64,000 nucleotides of DNA from Bacteroidota bacterium (GTDB lineage Bacteria; Bacteroidota; Ignavibacteria; Palsa-1295). Below are positions 16,425 to 25,351 of this stretch, in pieces. The translations under genes and the position numbers were made by a program. The stretch spans positions 1 to 64,000 of the forward strand of contig JAUZNX010000017.1 of assembly GCA_030706745.1 (NCBI GenBank), written 5' to 3'. Position 1 is the first letter of the stretch. Each line of letters opens with the position of its first letter. The notes beneath the pieces are model-generated. The model was not told the origin of the DNA and ran no database searches. It was given only the letters and a program-made list of their open reading frames with translations.

Positions 16425-17972
16425 ATGAGACGATCCTACTCTTTCTGGACATTCGCACTGTTGTCGCTCGCCGTCGTCGCGTGCCGACAGCAGGTGGAGC
16501 CGATCCAGGAACCTGAAATCAGCGACCTTCCGGCCTACTTCTGGAGTGGGACGCCATCGAGCATGCGCTTCAGTTCTGGCAACGGTTCGTATGATGTGGT
16601 GAATTTCGTTTCCTTGTCGGCAGGTCTTGTCTTGCAAGAGAATAATACTATTAGCATCACGTTTCATGTGACGCCCGACAGCATAACGGCGACGGGCTTC
16701 CGTCGCGGCTCGCTGCTCGATCTGGATGGAGATTCCTTCTTCGGTGCTCAAGATTCTGAGATTGTGGTCCAACCGAAAATTACTGCGGCGATCGATCTCG
16801 ATACCGTTCAATATGCCGCAACGGATAATGGTATCTATCGCTTCAATGGACACACTTGGACATTGGATGATCCGAACCTCGTCTCCGTTAACTGCTTCGC
16901 TTTCGATGCGCCCACAGGACACTTGTTCGCAGCAACTCCAACGGGCGATATTCTATGGCGGGCCACCGGTGGACCGGGATCCTGGCAACATCTGGCCTCC
17001 CGCATTCCGGTATCGGGGCCAATCCATGCCCTGCTTTTTTATGGTGGATCACTCTTCGCAGCCCCAGAGAACTCTGTCGGCGTATATATTCTAAAAGGAC
17101 TTTACGGTCCATGGACGCAGGCACCATCCGTTCACGATCAGATCACCGCCCTGTGTGCTTCGTCTGATAAACAGATTGTGCTCGCGGGAAGTGTCGGCGG
17201 CAGTATTTGGGCTCTCACGCCTGCCGGCGGTAGCCCGGGTGCCGCTGTTACTTTGCCCGCATCGGGAAAAATTTATTCCATCGCGCAGTACAATTCCGGG
17301 CTTGTTGCTGGCACTGCCAATGGTGTTTATATGTCTTCCGCATTAACGGCAACATGGACCCACGTTGCACCATACGGTTTGCCGAGCCCTGTCACAGCCG
17401 TAGTTACTAAGCATACTTATTCAGAACCGGATACACTCTGTATGCTGGCAGGCGGAGACTATTATTGGATGGACACTTCTGGTACCAAGTTCGGAAAAGT
17501 CCACGTACCGGCCGCGCCATCTCAGTTTGTTGTCAATGGAGGAGTTGCTGTTATCACAGACTTTACAATTTTCGGCAGTTCGTCTGCAAACGGTAACTGG
17601 ACCCCACTTCTGCCGCCGCTCCCGACTGTATACTCCAACATTGAGGGACCACTCGTTCTGCTGCGCCAGGACCGAACAATCCCAAATGCCTCCTGGCACG
17701 CGGGCACCCTCGTGGATCCGGCTCACAACTGGCATTCGTATCCCATCACTGGCCGCGTGGTCGAGCAACTCGATACCCTTCAAATCACGAATGGCGCGGT
17801 CACAAAGTCCTATCCTTCCGTACTCGTCGTCCGATATGCGCGCGAGTTGCAGGATGGCAGCGCGCAATCTGACACGATTCCATACTGGATCGTCTATTAT
17901 CACAAAGGGCTTGGTCCGATCATGTTCGATAAAGAAGAAGGCGGAACACTGACTCGCCGGCAAATACAATAA
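16425..17972 (+). CDS. lipoprotein, probable beta-propeller
   Basis: The product has 515 residues. The N-terminus MRRSYSFWTFALLSLAVVAC is a lipoprotein signal peptide with lipobox VVAC. The body has repeated WHxL/WTxD-type strands typical of propellers, at intervals of about 40-50 residues (GIYRFNGHTWTLDD, GDILWRATGGPGSWQHL, VYILKGLYGPWTQAP, GVYMSSALTATWTHV). A C-terminal beta region follows (about 400-515). It is likely anchored to a membrane facing the periplasm or outer surface. It starts 8 bp after the anti-sigma/barrel gene and so is probably in the same operon. It may be a partner in signal sensing or simply a co-regulated envelope protein. Confidence 0.8.
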   Translation: MRRSYSFWTFALLSLAVVACRQQVEPIQEPEISDLPAYFWSGTPSSMRFSSGNGSYDVVNFVSLSAGLVLQENNTISITFHVTPDSITATGFRRGSLLDLDGDSFFGAQDSEIVVQPKITAAIDLDTVQYAATDNGIYRFNGHTWTLDDPNLVSVNCFAFDAPTGHLFAATPTGDILWRATGGPGSWQHLASRIPVSGPIHALLFYGGSLFAAPENSVGVYILKGLYGPWTQAPSVHDQITALCASSDKQIVLAGSVGGSIWALTPAGGSPGAAVTLPASGKIYSIAQYNSGLVAGTANGVYMSSALTATWTHVAPYGLPSPVTAVVTKHTYSEPDTLCMLAGGDYYWMDTSGTKFGKVHVPAAPSQFVVNGGVAVITDFTIFGSSSANGNWTPLLPPLPTVYSNIEGPLVLLRQDRTIPNASWHAGTLVDPAHNWHSYPITGRVVEQLDTLQITNGAVTKSYPSVLVVRYARELQDGSAQSDTIPYWIVYYHKGLGPIMFDKEEGGTLTRRQIQ

Positions 17973-18014
17973 CCCTGAGGGAACCGCCCACGCGCGCGCC
18001 CGCTTTTCAGGCGC

Positions 18015-18602
18015 ATGCATCAAGAAATAGAAATTACTCCTTCGGTCGAGACCGGAAAGCTCTACGCGTTCGATGGCCGAATCCCAAAGGTCCATGAGAG
18101 CGTGTTCCTTGCCGCCGGCGCGCGCATCATTGGCGGCGTTGAGTTAGAAGAAAATGTCAGTGTCTGGTTCAACTCGGTCATTCGCGGCGATATCGAGCGC
18201 GTGCATATTGGCCGCAACTCCAATGTGCAGGATAACGTGACGATCCACGTCACGCATTATACAAATCCTGTTTGGGTCGGCGAGAATGTCACCATCGGGC
18301 ACGGCGCGGTTTTGCACGGCTGTACAGTCAAAGATGGCGCACTGATCGGCATGAATGCTGTTGTGTTGGATCGGGTCGTGATTGGTGAGGGCTCGCTCGT
18401 CGCGGCAGGATCGGTCGTGCTTGGCGGGACAATCGTCCCTCCCGGAATGCTCGTGGCCGGAGTCCCGGCACGTATTCTGAGACCGCTCAGTGACGAAGAG
18501 AAGCAGATGCCCGCGACTGGTTTCTCCAATTACCTTCTATATGTGAAGCATTATCGCGAAGAGCTACCTCCAGTAGATTGGGATACTGGAGCGTTTGCCT
18601 GA
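18015..18602 (+). CDS. gamma-carbonic-anhydrase family protein
   Basis: The product has 195 residues and is a left-handed beta-helix of hexapeptide repeats (VFLAAGARIIGGVELEENVS, VHIGRNSNVQDNV, VWVGENVTIGHGAVLHG). Residues placed as the metal ligands are the His of TIHVTH and two His of GHGAVLHGC; the Arg/Asp pair in SVIRGD fits the conserved substrate-side residues. The C-terminus is helical. Family members are trimers that hydrate CO2 or act as acyltransferase-like or assembly proteins; which applies cannot be told. It starts 42 bp after the lipoprotein gene on the same strand. Confidence 0.92.
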   Translation: MHQEIEITPSVETGKLYAFDGRIPKVHESVFLAAGARIIGGVELEENVSVWFNSVIRGDIERVHIGRNSNVQDNVTIHVTHYTNPVWVGENVTIGHGAVLHGCTVKDGALIGMNAVVLDRVVIGEGSLVAAGSVVLGGTIVPPGMLVAGVPARILRPLSDEEKQMPATGFSNYLLYVKHYREELPPVDWDTGAFA

Positions 18603-18705
18603 GGCATATGGATGAGTAAGAAGTAACGGGTCGCAATACCGGATTCGGAAACATTCGGCGCGGTTATTGGTCAGAGATAATATGATGACACCATTATCTT
18701 CAACC

Positions 18706-19254
18706 ATGAAAAAATATTTGGCTTTTCCGTTCCTCTCCCTATTATTTGGATTGACGCTCCTGATTGGCCACGTCAATTCGGCTCAGGCGCAGATTCCTGG
18801 GGCAATTCTCAGTGCCGGAGCGCTCGGCGGCGTGCAGAGTTCGAGTGTTGCAGGAATTAGCGGCGGTACTTATGGCGCGCTACGGGGATCGTTTTCGAAT
18901 TTCTTTGCCGAAGCGCGGATTGCTTCCTGGGGCGACAATACCAGTTATATCCACGAGACAGGGTTTCTCGGCGGTACCGACATGTCGATCTGGCACATCA
19001 TGGTTTCTGGCGCTGTCGGGCTCGGCTCGTCGACCTATCAACCAGGCCCGCTGAGCGGGCAGCCGATCCCCTCGGTAAACTACACGAGCTTTCTCTATGA
19101 GGCGCAGGCCATTTATCAGTTCGACATCATAAAGGGAATGGTAACGGCAGGCGCAGGCGTGAACTACATCGGCGAGTCGAATATTGGCTCGGCTTCAGGA
19201 ATCCCTGCCATCAACGGCTGGGGGCCGGTCGCAATGGTCAGTATTGGCCTGTAA
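18706..19254 (+). CDS. exported outer-membrane-type protein
   Basis: The product has 182 residues. ATG 18706 gives a clear signal peptide (MKKYLAFPFLSLLFGLTLL, cleavage near AQA-Q). The mature part alternates small hydrophobic and aromatic residues (YGALRGSFSNFFAEARIASW, FLYEAQAIYQFDIIKGMVTA, AGVNYIGESN) as in small beta barrels. It has no T9SS tail and no recognised family. An upstream in-frame ATG at 18682 is possible but would put extra residues before the signal. It ends with a terminator shared with the convergent bacilliredoxin gene. Confidence 0.75.
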   Translation: MKKYLAFPFLSLLFGLTLLIGHVNSAQAQIPGAILSAGALGGVQSSSVAGISGGTYGALRGSFSNFFAEARIASWGDNTSYIHETGFLGGTDMSIWHIMVSGAVGLGSSTYQPGPLSGQPIPSVNYTSFLYEAQAIYQFDIIKGMVTAGAGVNYIGESNIGSASGIPAINGWGPVAMVSIGL

Positions 19255-19266
19255 TCTTATAAAAGG

Positions 19267-19291
19267 AAAAGGCGCGGAATCCGCGCCTTTT
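19267..19291. terminator. bidirectional intrinsic terminator
   Basis: The stem aaaaggcgcg/cgcgcctttt has a 5-nt loop and sits between two convergent genes. A run of T follows on each strand, so it can serve both. Confidence 0.8.
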
Positions 19292-19317
19292 CTCAAGCTA
19301 ATCGTTTGGCAGCAACC

Positions 19318-19746
19318 TTATGCGGGCTGCTTTACGCCACAATGTTCATCGAATGCCTTCGTCAGCATTCCGGCAATTTCGGCGGGACCATGTCCCTCGA
19401 TCTGCCAGCGCTCGAGCATCCACACGAGTTCACCATCACGTAGAAGACCGAATGACGGGGAGCTGGGAGCAATACCGGTAAAATACCCGCGAGCACGCGC
19501 AACCGCTTCAACATCATTCCCGGCAAATGCTGTAATCATACGGTCGGGCTTCGTCGTGTGCTGGGTGGCAAACGCGAGCGCCGGACGGGCACTACCGGCT
19601 GCGCAACCACAGACCGAGTTGATGAAGACCAGCGTGGTCCCCTCTTGCTTGACAAAATTATCAATTTCCTCGGCGGTGCGAGCTTCCTTCACGCCAAAAC
19701 GTGTCACTTCCTCTCGCATCGGTTGCACTAAAATCGGATCGTACAT
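19318..19746 (-). CDS. BrxA/BrxB family bacilliredoxin-like protein
   Basis: The product has 142 residues from ATG 19746 (MYDPILVQPMREEV), which matches the family start and length; the frame extends 22 codons upstream but without support. The active site is the CGC motif in INSVCGCAAGSARP. Family proteins are thioredoxin-fold enzymes that remove bacillithiol (or act as general thiol redox proteins) in the cytoplasm; whether this organism makes bacillithiol is not shown here. Further conserved features are the DRMITAFAGNDVEA stretch and the SSPSFGLLRDGELVWMLER near the C-terminus. Confidence 0.93.
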   Translation of the reverse strand: MYDPILVQPMREEVTRFGVKEARTAEEIDNFVKQEGTTLVFINSVCGCAAGSARPALAFATQHTTKPDRMITAFAGNDVEAVARARGYFTGIAPSSPSFGLLRDGELVWMLERWQIEGHGPAEIAGMLTKAFDEHCGVKQPA

Positions 19747-19844
19747 TATCTTTCCTACAGTTCTAATTCTTAATACCTGGCGAACTACCTGCTCTTCCGA
19801 GCGTGCATGCAAAACACTCAGATAGGCGGCATTTGTTGCACCAA

Positions 19845-21422
19845 TCAGTCTTTGCGCCGGTAGATGATAAAGTTGTCACGGACCGTGTCGGCTGCCGCAT
19901 ACTCGGTCTTCAGAACCCATGCGAGCGAACGGAATATCGTGTCGGATTCCAGCAAGGACACACTCGTCTCCGGCCGTCCGCGAAACATAAGCGTATCATA
20001 CCGTTCGACAATAACAAGCCGCGGCTTGGTGCCAGCGATCGTGTCTCCAATCGCCGCGAGATCGCCAGAAGGAATCACACCACTCGTAAAGAGAAGCGCA
20101 TAGACGAATCGCGTTGCCGGCTCTCGCCCTGAGCGCCAGTAGGCCCCTGGCTCCTCACCGAAGATAAAGACGCGGTCGGTTGCCGCCGTGTGCGACTGAA
20201 TATATGCTGAGAGTGCCTCTGTGCCTGGTGGATAATACAGACTGTGCGGCTGGCCGAGCGATGCGAGATAACGGTCACGATCGCGCAACGCGACCGTGGA
20301 CTCTCGTGTGTGGCTTGCCGCTCTTCGGATACTCGGGGAAACAGCAAAAGCAACCGCACATAGCAGCGCGGTAACCACATGGGTTCTTATCCCATTAGTC
20401 CAATGCGTCTTATAGGTCCCATACGCGAGCGCTAGCCCGATACTTGCAACCAGCCCTGGAAGGACAATCACATACTGGTATCCCCACCCCTTGTTCTGCA
20501 ACGCGACTGCGAGTAGACCAGCAAGCAGAAACATCACCGGCAATCGGACCGAACGAAAGAACGACCAGTCCTTGCGAACAGCGGCCAACACAGATGCGGC
20601 CAAAGCAAGGAGAAGCCAGACGTTGGCATAGATCCATATGGTCCGAATCAAATCCATCGGCCGAAATTGCGAGACCTCTTGCGAATGATGCTGAAAGACG
20701 TTGAACGTAATACTCAAATATTCGGCAAGACTTCCCTGCCACGCGAGCAGACCAAATTGGAGTATGCACCACAGTATGAAACCGGCCGCAATGAGCAACA
20801 GCGGTCGCACTGCCCGTCCCTTATGTAGGAGCACAATCTCGATAGCAATCGACACAAGAAAGAGAGTATTCGTCGTCTTGTAAAACGCTGCGTTGCCAAT
20901 TGCCACGCCACCAAGGAGGAGCAACAGTGTGCGATTCTGGAATGCAAGCACCGCTCCTGCAATGATGAAGAAGAGCGAGTACGATTCCGTCTGTGCGGTA
21001 TCAGAGAGTCCGAGCGAGAGCAGCGTCAGGGCCAGCAGGACAGTCGCAATGGGCGCCGCCCATGAACACAACCGATCGGGCATGACGCTCGCCTGCCGAT
21101 CGACGCCCACAAATAGCGCCGAGCATGCCAGAAGTGTGAAGAGGTAATCCGAGAGCCGGACTGCAAACTCGTGCTGACCAAAGATCCACTCGAAGAGCGC
21201 GTACGTGTAGAAGATATTGGGTGGCTTCACGTCCCAGGCATCGACGTAAAGAGTCTTGCCACGCAAGAGCAACGAGGCGATCTCGGCGAAGATATTCTGG
21301 TCCAGCCCGAGCGTCCAGAAGAGCGATGGCAGATAAATAATGGCGCAGATCGAGAGCGTGACCCCAAAGCGCTGACCGGATGGCCGCGCCACGGTCCCGG
21401 GCGAGGATGAATTATGCTTCAA
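19845..21422 (-). CDS. GT39-like membrane glycosyltransferase
   Basis: The product has 525 residues with about ten to twelve membrane helices. The first periplasmic loop carries LDQNIFAEIASLLLRG and YVDAWDVKPPNIFYTYALF, the acidic D..E motif and K-P-P segment typical of ArnT/PMT-type (GT-C) transferases that use polyprenyl-phosphate sugars. A soluble C-terminal domain follows (about 370-525). It acts in the inner membrane, probably adding sugars to envelope glycolipid, protein or polysaccharide. It is divergent from rsgA, with the two predicted starts overlapping by 9 bp, so one of the two starts is probably further in. Confidence 0.85.
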   Translation of the reverse strand: MKHNSSSPGTVARPSGQRFGVTLSICAIIYLPSLFWTLGLDQNIFAEIASLLLRGKTLYVDAWDVKPPNIFYTYALFEWIFGQHEFAVRLSDYLFTLLACSALFVGVDRQASVMPDRLCSWAAPIATVLLALTLLSLGLSDTAQTESYSLFFIIAGAVLAFQNRTLLLLLGGVAIGNAAFYKTTNTLFLVSIAIEIVLLHKGRAVRPLLLIAAGFILWCILQFGLLAWQGSLAEYLSITFNVFQHHSQEVSQFRPMDLIRTIWIYANVWLLLALAASVLAAVRKDWSFFRSVRLPVMFLLAGLLAVALQNKGWGYQYVIVLPGLVASIGLALAYGTYKTHWTNGIRTHVVTALLCAVAFAVSPSIRRAASHTRESTVALRDRDRYLASLGQPHSLYYPPGTEALSAYIQSHTAATDRVFIFGEEPGAYWRSGREPATRFVYALLFTSGVIPSGDLAAIGDTIAGTKPRLVIVERYDTLMFRGRPETSVSLLESDTIFRSLAWVLKTEYAAADTVRDNFIIYRRKD

Positions 21423-22619
21423 TGCTGTTCGGCTGAGCGCGATGCTGAAACGCGGAGCGCTAAGATAACACCAATTTTGCCGCCACGATCAAATATCTCC
21501 TCTCCCGACCTTCCGAAGCCTGACGCTTCGGAGGACGAGGACGATCAATCGCTGCCAGCAAGCGAGCAGATTCGTCGCGCCCACGAAGACCGGTTGCGTT
21601 CGCGGAGAAAGCACGTTCGGCGGCGGGAGCGTCAGCAAAAACCACTCGCTGCCCCGGCCGAGAATGTAGCTCTCATCGCCGCCAAAATCATCGGCACCGA
21701 AGGCCCCAATTTCCTGGCTCGAACGGCAACTGGCGAGGAAATGCCGGCCAAGAGTTATAAGGGTACTCACACGGCGAACGCGGGTGCAACGCTCGTCGCC
21801 GTCGGCGATGACGTTCGGCTTGCGGTGCAGGAAGATGGAACGGCGACCATCGACGAGGTTCTCCTCCGCCGGACGAAGCTCTCACGGGCTGCGGCCGGAC
21901 AGCGAGTGGCCTTCGAACAGGTCGTCGTGTCGAATGTCGATCTGCTCGTGATCGTCGCAAGCGCCACGCAACCACCATTGCGTGCAGGGATCATCGATCG
22001 CTATATCGTCGCGGGTCTCGATGGTGGTCTTGGAATTGCCATTGCGATCAACAAGCACGATCTGGCCACCGAGACGCAGCGTGAGGAAGCTCTCTATTTT
22101 CGGGATGTTTATCAGGAGATCGGTTACCCGGTCGCCATCGTGTCTGCCGCGACGCAGGCGGGACTTCCCGAATTGCGCGCCATCATTGAGGGAAAGACCA
22201 GTGTTTTCGCGGGCCACTCCGGCGTTGGCAAAAGCTCGCTGCTGAATGCGATCGTCGGTCATGAGATCGGGCGCACGGGCGTTCTTTCCAGAAAATATCG
22301 GCGTGGAGCACACACGACAAGCAGCGCCCGGCTTATCACCATCGAAGGGATGCCCGGAACCTATATTGTGGACACACCTGGCGTCCGGGAATTCGCAAAT
22401 CACGAACTCGATCCGGGTAATTTGAAGTTTGCATTTGCGGAATTTCTGAGACATCAGACCGAGTGCGCTATCACGAACTGTTCGCATATCCACGAGCCAG
22501 GTTGCGCCGTGCGGGAGGCAGTCGAGAACGACAAGATTGCCGTCGAACGATATTCGAGTTACGAAAAATTGTTTGAAGAAGCAAAGAAACAAGAATACAA
22601 ACGCATAACCAAAGCATGA
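21414..22619 (+). CDS. rsgA: ribosome small-subunit-dependent GTPase A
   Basis: RsgA is a circularly permuted GTPase that matures the 30S subunit. The motif order is G4 (NKHD, ~residue 219), then G1 ([10 protein letters not shown], ~271), then G3 (DTPGVREF, ~322), followed by the C-terminal zinc knuckle ([14 protein letters not shown]). An OB domain precedes it (residues ~85-160). The first ~80 residues are a highly charged Arg/Glu/Asp extension ([14 protein letters not shown]) not present in the standard ~300-residue protein. Part of it may be untranslated if a later TTG/GTG start is used, as the ATG at 21414 overlaps the divergent gene. The last 4 bp overlap the FKBP gene (ATGA). Confidence 0.95.
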   Translation: MLQCCSAERDAETRSAKITPILPPRSNISSPDLPKPDASEDEDDQSLPASEQIRRAHEDRLRSRRKHVRRRERQQKPLAAPAENVALIAAKIIGTEGPNFLARTATGEEMPAKSYKGTHTANAGATLVAVGDDVRLAVQEDGTATIDEVLLRRTKLSRAAAGQRVAFEQVVVSNVDLLVIVASATQPPLRAGIIDRYIVAGLDGGLGIAIAINKHDLATETQREEALYFRDVYQEIGYPVAIVSAATQAGLPELRAIIEGKTSVFAGHSGVGKSSLLNAIVGHEIGRTGVLSRKYRRGAHTTSSARLITIEGMPGTYIVDTPGVREFANHELDPGNLKFAFAEFLRHQTECAITNCSHIHEPGCAVREAVENDKIAVERYSSYEKLFEEAKKQEYKRITKA

Positions 22620-23170
22620 AGACCACCATAATCGCTGCATTCACAATTCTCGCACTGACGGCATGCCATGCCAAAGACGAGTCAAGCTCAACATCAGATA
22701 CAACTATGTCAACTCAATCAACCACATCCCAGCCACAAGTGACCGAGGCCCCGGCCCCGCCAGCAGAGCCTTCGATGACCGCCACGCCGGAAAACGCCGC
22801 TCCAGAGAAGCATGGCGACACGGTCGTCTCGAAGACTGGTCTCAAATACATTGATCTCAAAGTCGGCAAGGGCGCAATGCCGGTCAAAGGACAAACAATC
22901 ACCGTGAATTATACCGGCAAACTCGTCGATGGAAAGACATTCGACTCTAATGTCGATCCGGCGTTTCATCACACGGAGCCATTCAGCACCGCGATTGGTG
23001 TCGGACAAGTGATTCCGGGTTGGGATGAGGGCATGGTCTCGATGAAGGTCGGTGGCAAGCGCCGTCTTATCATTCCGCCGCAGCTCGGCTATGGTGCACG
23101 TGGTGCGGGCGCCGCGATCCCGCCAAATGCGACGCTGATCTTCGATGTCGAACTTCTCGGCGTCAAGTAA
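22616..23170 (+). CDS. FKBP-type peptidyl-prolyl isomerase, lipoprotein
   Basis: The product has 184 residues. [17 protein letters not shown] is a lipoprotein signal with lipobox LTAC. A Ser/Thr/Pro-rich linker (20-65) leads to a complete FKBP domain (about 72-184): [79 protein letters not shown]. It isomerises proline bonds in envelope proteins and is probably membrane-tethered in the periplasm. It is coupled to rsgA by an ATGA overlap. Confidence 0.95.
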   Translation: MKTTIIAAFTILALTACHAKDESSSTSDTTMSTQSTTSQPQVTEAPAPPAEPSMTATPENAAPEKHGDTVVSKTGLKYIDLKVGKGAMPVKGQTITVNYTGKLVDGKTFDSNVDPAFHHTEPFSTAIGVGQVIPGWDEGMVSMKVGGKRRLIIPPQLGYGARGAGAAIPPNATLIFDVELLGVK

Positions 23171-23290
23171 GCTCTTTGCTTCGAGCAATCCTCACGGATC
23201 CGAGCAATCATTTCTTCTGCGGCGCGGTTCTTTTTACCGCGCCGCAGCTTCTTCTACTCGAGCCGCACCCACACTATCTAAGGTAATCGC

Positions 23291-23515
23291 GTGAACTGTT
23301 CCGAAATTCAGGACTTGGCCGCGGCACTCGTCGATCACGAGCGACTGACGCCACGAGAATTAGATGAGGTCGAGTTGCACCTCAAGACTTGCCCGACTTG
23401 CCAGTTCGAGTACGAGATGGACCTCATGACATCGCACATCGTGCATGCGCGTATCCCGCTCGTCGATACGCCAGAAGCTTCTTATCAGTCGATCGTCGCG
23501 GCGACACGTTCCTAA
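23291..23515 (+). CDS. zinc-finger (zf-HC2) anti-sigma-like small protein
   Basis: The product has 74 residues starting with GTG. It shows the HC2 pattern HLKTCPTC (H30, C34, C37) with an earlier C3 (MNCSEIQ), the zinc-binding set of anti-sigma factor N-termini. There is no membrane helix, so it is a soluble stand-alone module. It overlaps the next gene by one base (TAATG), so translation is coupled. No sigma factor gene is adjacent; the nearest is at 14084. It may be a free anti-sigma domain or a zinc-responsive regulator. Confidence 0.8.
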   Translation: MNCSEIQDLAAALVDHERLTPRELDEVELHLKTCPTCQFEYEMDLMTSHIVHARIPLVDTPEASYQSIVAATRS

Positions 23516-24132
23516 TGCGTCTACATGCAAAATGCGCGAGCGCAGGGCTTGCCTTGCTCGCTGCTGTGTCGTTCGCCGCATGCTCCGGAAGCAATACCAT
23601 GAAGACGCTCTTTGTGCCTCCGGTAGTTGCCGTTGATTCGAATGTCCCTAAATACCTGCACAATGTCTCGCAGATCAAGTTTTGGGACCGCATGAGTCCC
23701 GCTAATCGAGCCACGAGTTTTGCATGGTGGGACTCCACTGGGCAGGTTCACGAAATGAACGAGTACTATAATAAAGTCGTAGTACTTGCGTTCTTCGGAA
23801 CATGGTCTTCCACATCGATGGCGCAGTTGGCATCGATCGATACCATGCTTGCAGCGCATGATACAAACGTGCTGCTCATCGGAGTCTCTATGCGTGAGCG
23901 AGTCCTGGACGGCAAAGCCGTCATTCTGATCGATTCGTTTGCCCGCGCGCGCGGGATTCCCTATCAAATCTTGATCGGGAGTCGGGATTTTGCTTTTACC
24001 TATGGTGGCGTCGATGCCGTGCCGACCACGTTTATCATTAGCCGCAAACGAAAGATTGCTGCCACGCTGGAAGGATATACACCAGCCGCAATTCTGCGCA
24101 GAGAAATCACCAATGCGGAAGAAATGCCATGA
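23515..24132 (+). CDS. redoxin-like lipoprotein lacking active-site cysteines
   Basis: The product has 205 residues. ATG 23515, coupled to the preceding stop, gives a lipoprotein signal (MRLHAKCASAGLALLAAVSF, lipobox FAAC). The mature part has a thioredoxin-like fold: KVVVLAFFGTWSSTSMAQL at the usual FWATWCPPC position, a central ARGIPYQILIGSR, and GVDAVPTTFIISRKRKI with the cis-Pro region (VPTTF). Both redox cysteines are replaced (WSSTS for WCxxC). It cannot act as a standard disulphide reductase. It may bind a ligand or a partner protein, possibly the adjacent zf-HC2 protein. The fold call is good; the function is open. Confidence 0.8.
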   Translation: MRLHAKCASAGLALLAAVSFAACSGSNTMKTLFVPPVVAVDSNVPKYLHNVSQIKFWDRMSPANRATSFAWWDSTGQVHEMNEYYNKVVVLAFFGTWSSTSMAQLASIDTMLAAHDTNVLLIGVSMRERVLDGKAVILIDSFARARGIPYQILIGSRDFAFTYGGVDAVPTTFIISRKRKIAATLEGYTPAAILRREITNAEEMP

Positions 24133-24188
24133 GAATGCGCTCACGGAACCTTGAACAGAGAAGGCCAGTTAGGGGCGCACAACAAGAT

Positions 24189-24260
<72 letters not shown>

Positions 24261-24267
24261 CAAGAAA

Positions 24268-24293
24268 AGCCTGGCATTTGTCAGGCTTTTTTC
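24268..24293 (+). terminator. intrinsic terminator of tRNA-fMet
   Basis: The stem agcctggca/tgtcaggct (one G-T pair) has a very short loop and is followed by TTTTT. It lies 8 bp after the tRNA and just before the end of the convergent porQ gene. Confidence 0.85.
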
Positions 24294-24298
24294 TTTAA

Positions 24299-25351
24299 TC
24301 AGAAGGCCGTCCGCAGTCCAAACCGCAAGAATGGTCCGAAGTCTGGTCCATTGTCGTTCAGCCCGAAGTCGATGTCATACTTTTTGAGGTGAAAGCCCAA
24401 CCCGGTCGAGAAGCCCGCCAGGCCCGTACCAGCCGGAACGGCGAGTTGATGACGGACTTCGTTCTCATATCCAAATCGCAAGCGCACGACCTTGCCGAGA
24501 ATGAATTCGCCACCGACCGAGAAGTCATTGAGGGCATAAAGAAGATTGCGACCCTCGCGATCGCGAGTCAGATTGTGGAAATTGAGATGAACTGTCAGCG
24601 GCAGCCGCTCGAGACGCTTCGAGACACCGAACTGCACGTTCGTCCCCACTGGCTCCTGGACGCCGGCGTAAGTCGAAACCTCCGTTCCAATATTCAAAAC
24701 TGAAAATCCAAAGGTCATCTGTTGCTTAACCCACTCATAGTAAAGCCCAAGATCAGCAGCCAGCCACGAGGCGCTATAGTTTTGGATCGAGGAGCCAGAG
24801 ACGAGACTCGAACTGACAAACTTCAACCCCGCGCCATAATGCAGCCCATTCGAACCGGTACTGGAATATGCGAGCAGTAATGCGACATCGCCCGTGCTGA
24901 ATGTGCCAATCGTCTGTCCGGTGTTGGTGGCTTCAGTCGAGGTGCCACCCGAAAAATACTGCACTCCGGCAGCGAACGTACCCGAGAAGAGCATCCCCTC
25001 TGGCACCGGATGATCGTAGACGAGCGCCCCCTCGTTAATATCCAGAATGTAATGCGAATAACTCAGCGAGAACTCATTGAGCTGAGTCGAGTCCTTAATC
25101 GTTAGACTTGAAAGCGCAGCGGGATTGCTGAAGATCGTATTCGGATCGTCCTTCATAGCAACGAAGGAATTCCCCATCGCCGCGGCGCGCGGACTCAGAG
25201 GCTTATTTAACAGATCCGAAAGCCGTGTACGGCCGGAGAGATCGACCTCCTGAGCCCGGATGGTAGTTCCGAAGACGAGGAGCACGAGTAGGATAGGCGT
25301 AATTCGTCGCATGAGGAGGATAGTACAGCCTTTTGATGAGTGAAGTTTCAC
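24299..25351 (-). CDS. porQ: T9SS-associated PorQ-like outer-membrane protein
   Basis: The product has 350 residues (337 if the ATG at 25312 is used, giving MRRITPILLVLLVFGTTI..AQ). The signature of the PorV/PorQ family is present: LSPRAAAMGNSFVAMKDDP, IFSNPAAL, LSYSHYILDINEGAL, GVQYFSGGTSTEA and FSTGDVALLLAYS, followed by an FadL-like barrel. PorQ belongs to the T9SS attachment machinery at the outer membrane, which fits the many T9SS cargo genes in this window. The GTG at 25351 overlaps the stop of the preceding membrane-protein gene (GTGA), suggesting coupling. Confidence 0.88.
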   Translation of the reverse strand: MKLHSSKGCTILLMRRITPILLVLLVFGTTIRAQEVDLSGRTRLSDLLNKPLSPRAAAMGNSFVAMKDDPNTIFSNPAALSSLTIKDSTQLNEFSLSYSHYILDINEGALVYDHPVPEGMLFSGTFAAGVQYFSGGTSTEATNTGQTIGTFSTGDVALLLAYSSTGSNGLHYGAGLKFVSSSLVSGSSIQNYSASWLAADLGLYYEWVKQQMTFGFSVLNIGTEVSTYAGVQEPVGTNVQFGVSKRLERLPLTVHLNFHNLTRDREGRNLLYALNDFSVGGEFILGKVVRLRFGYENEVRHQLAVPAGTGLAGFSTGLGFHLKKYDIDFGLNDNGPDFGPFLRFGLRTAF

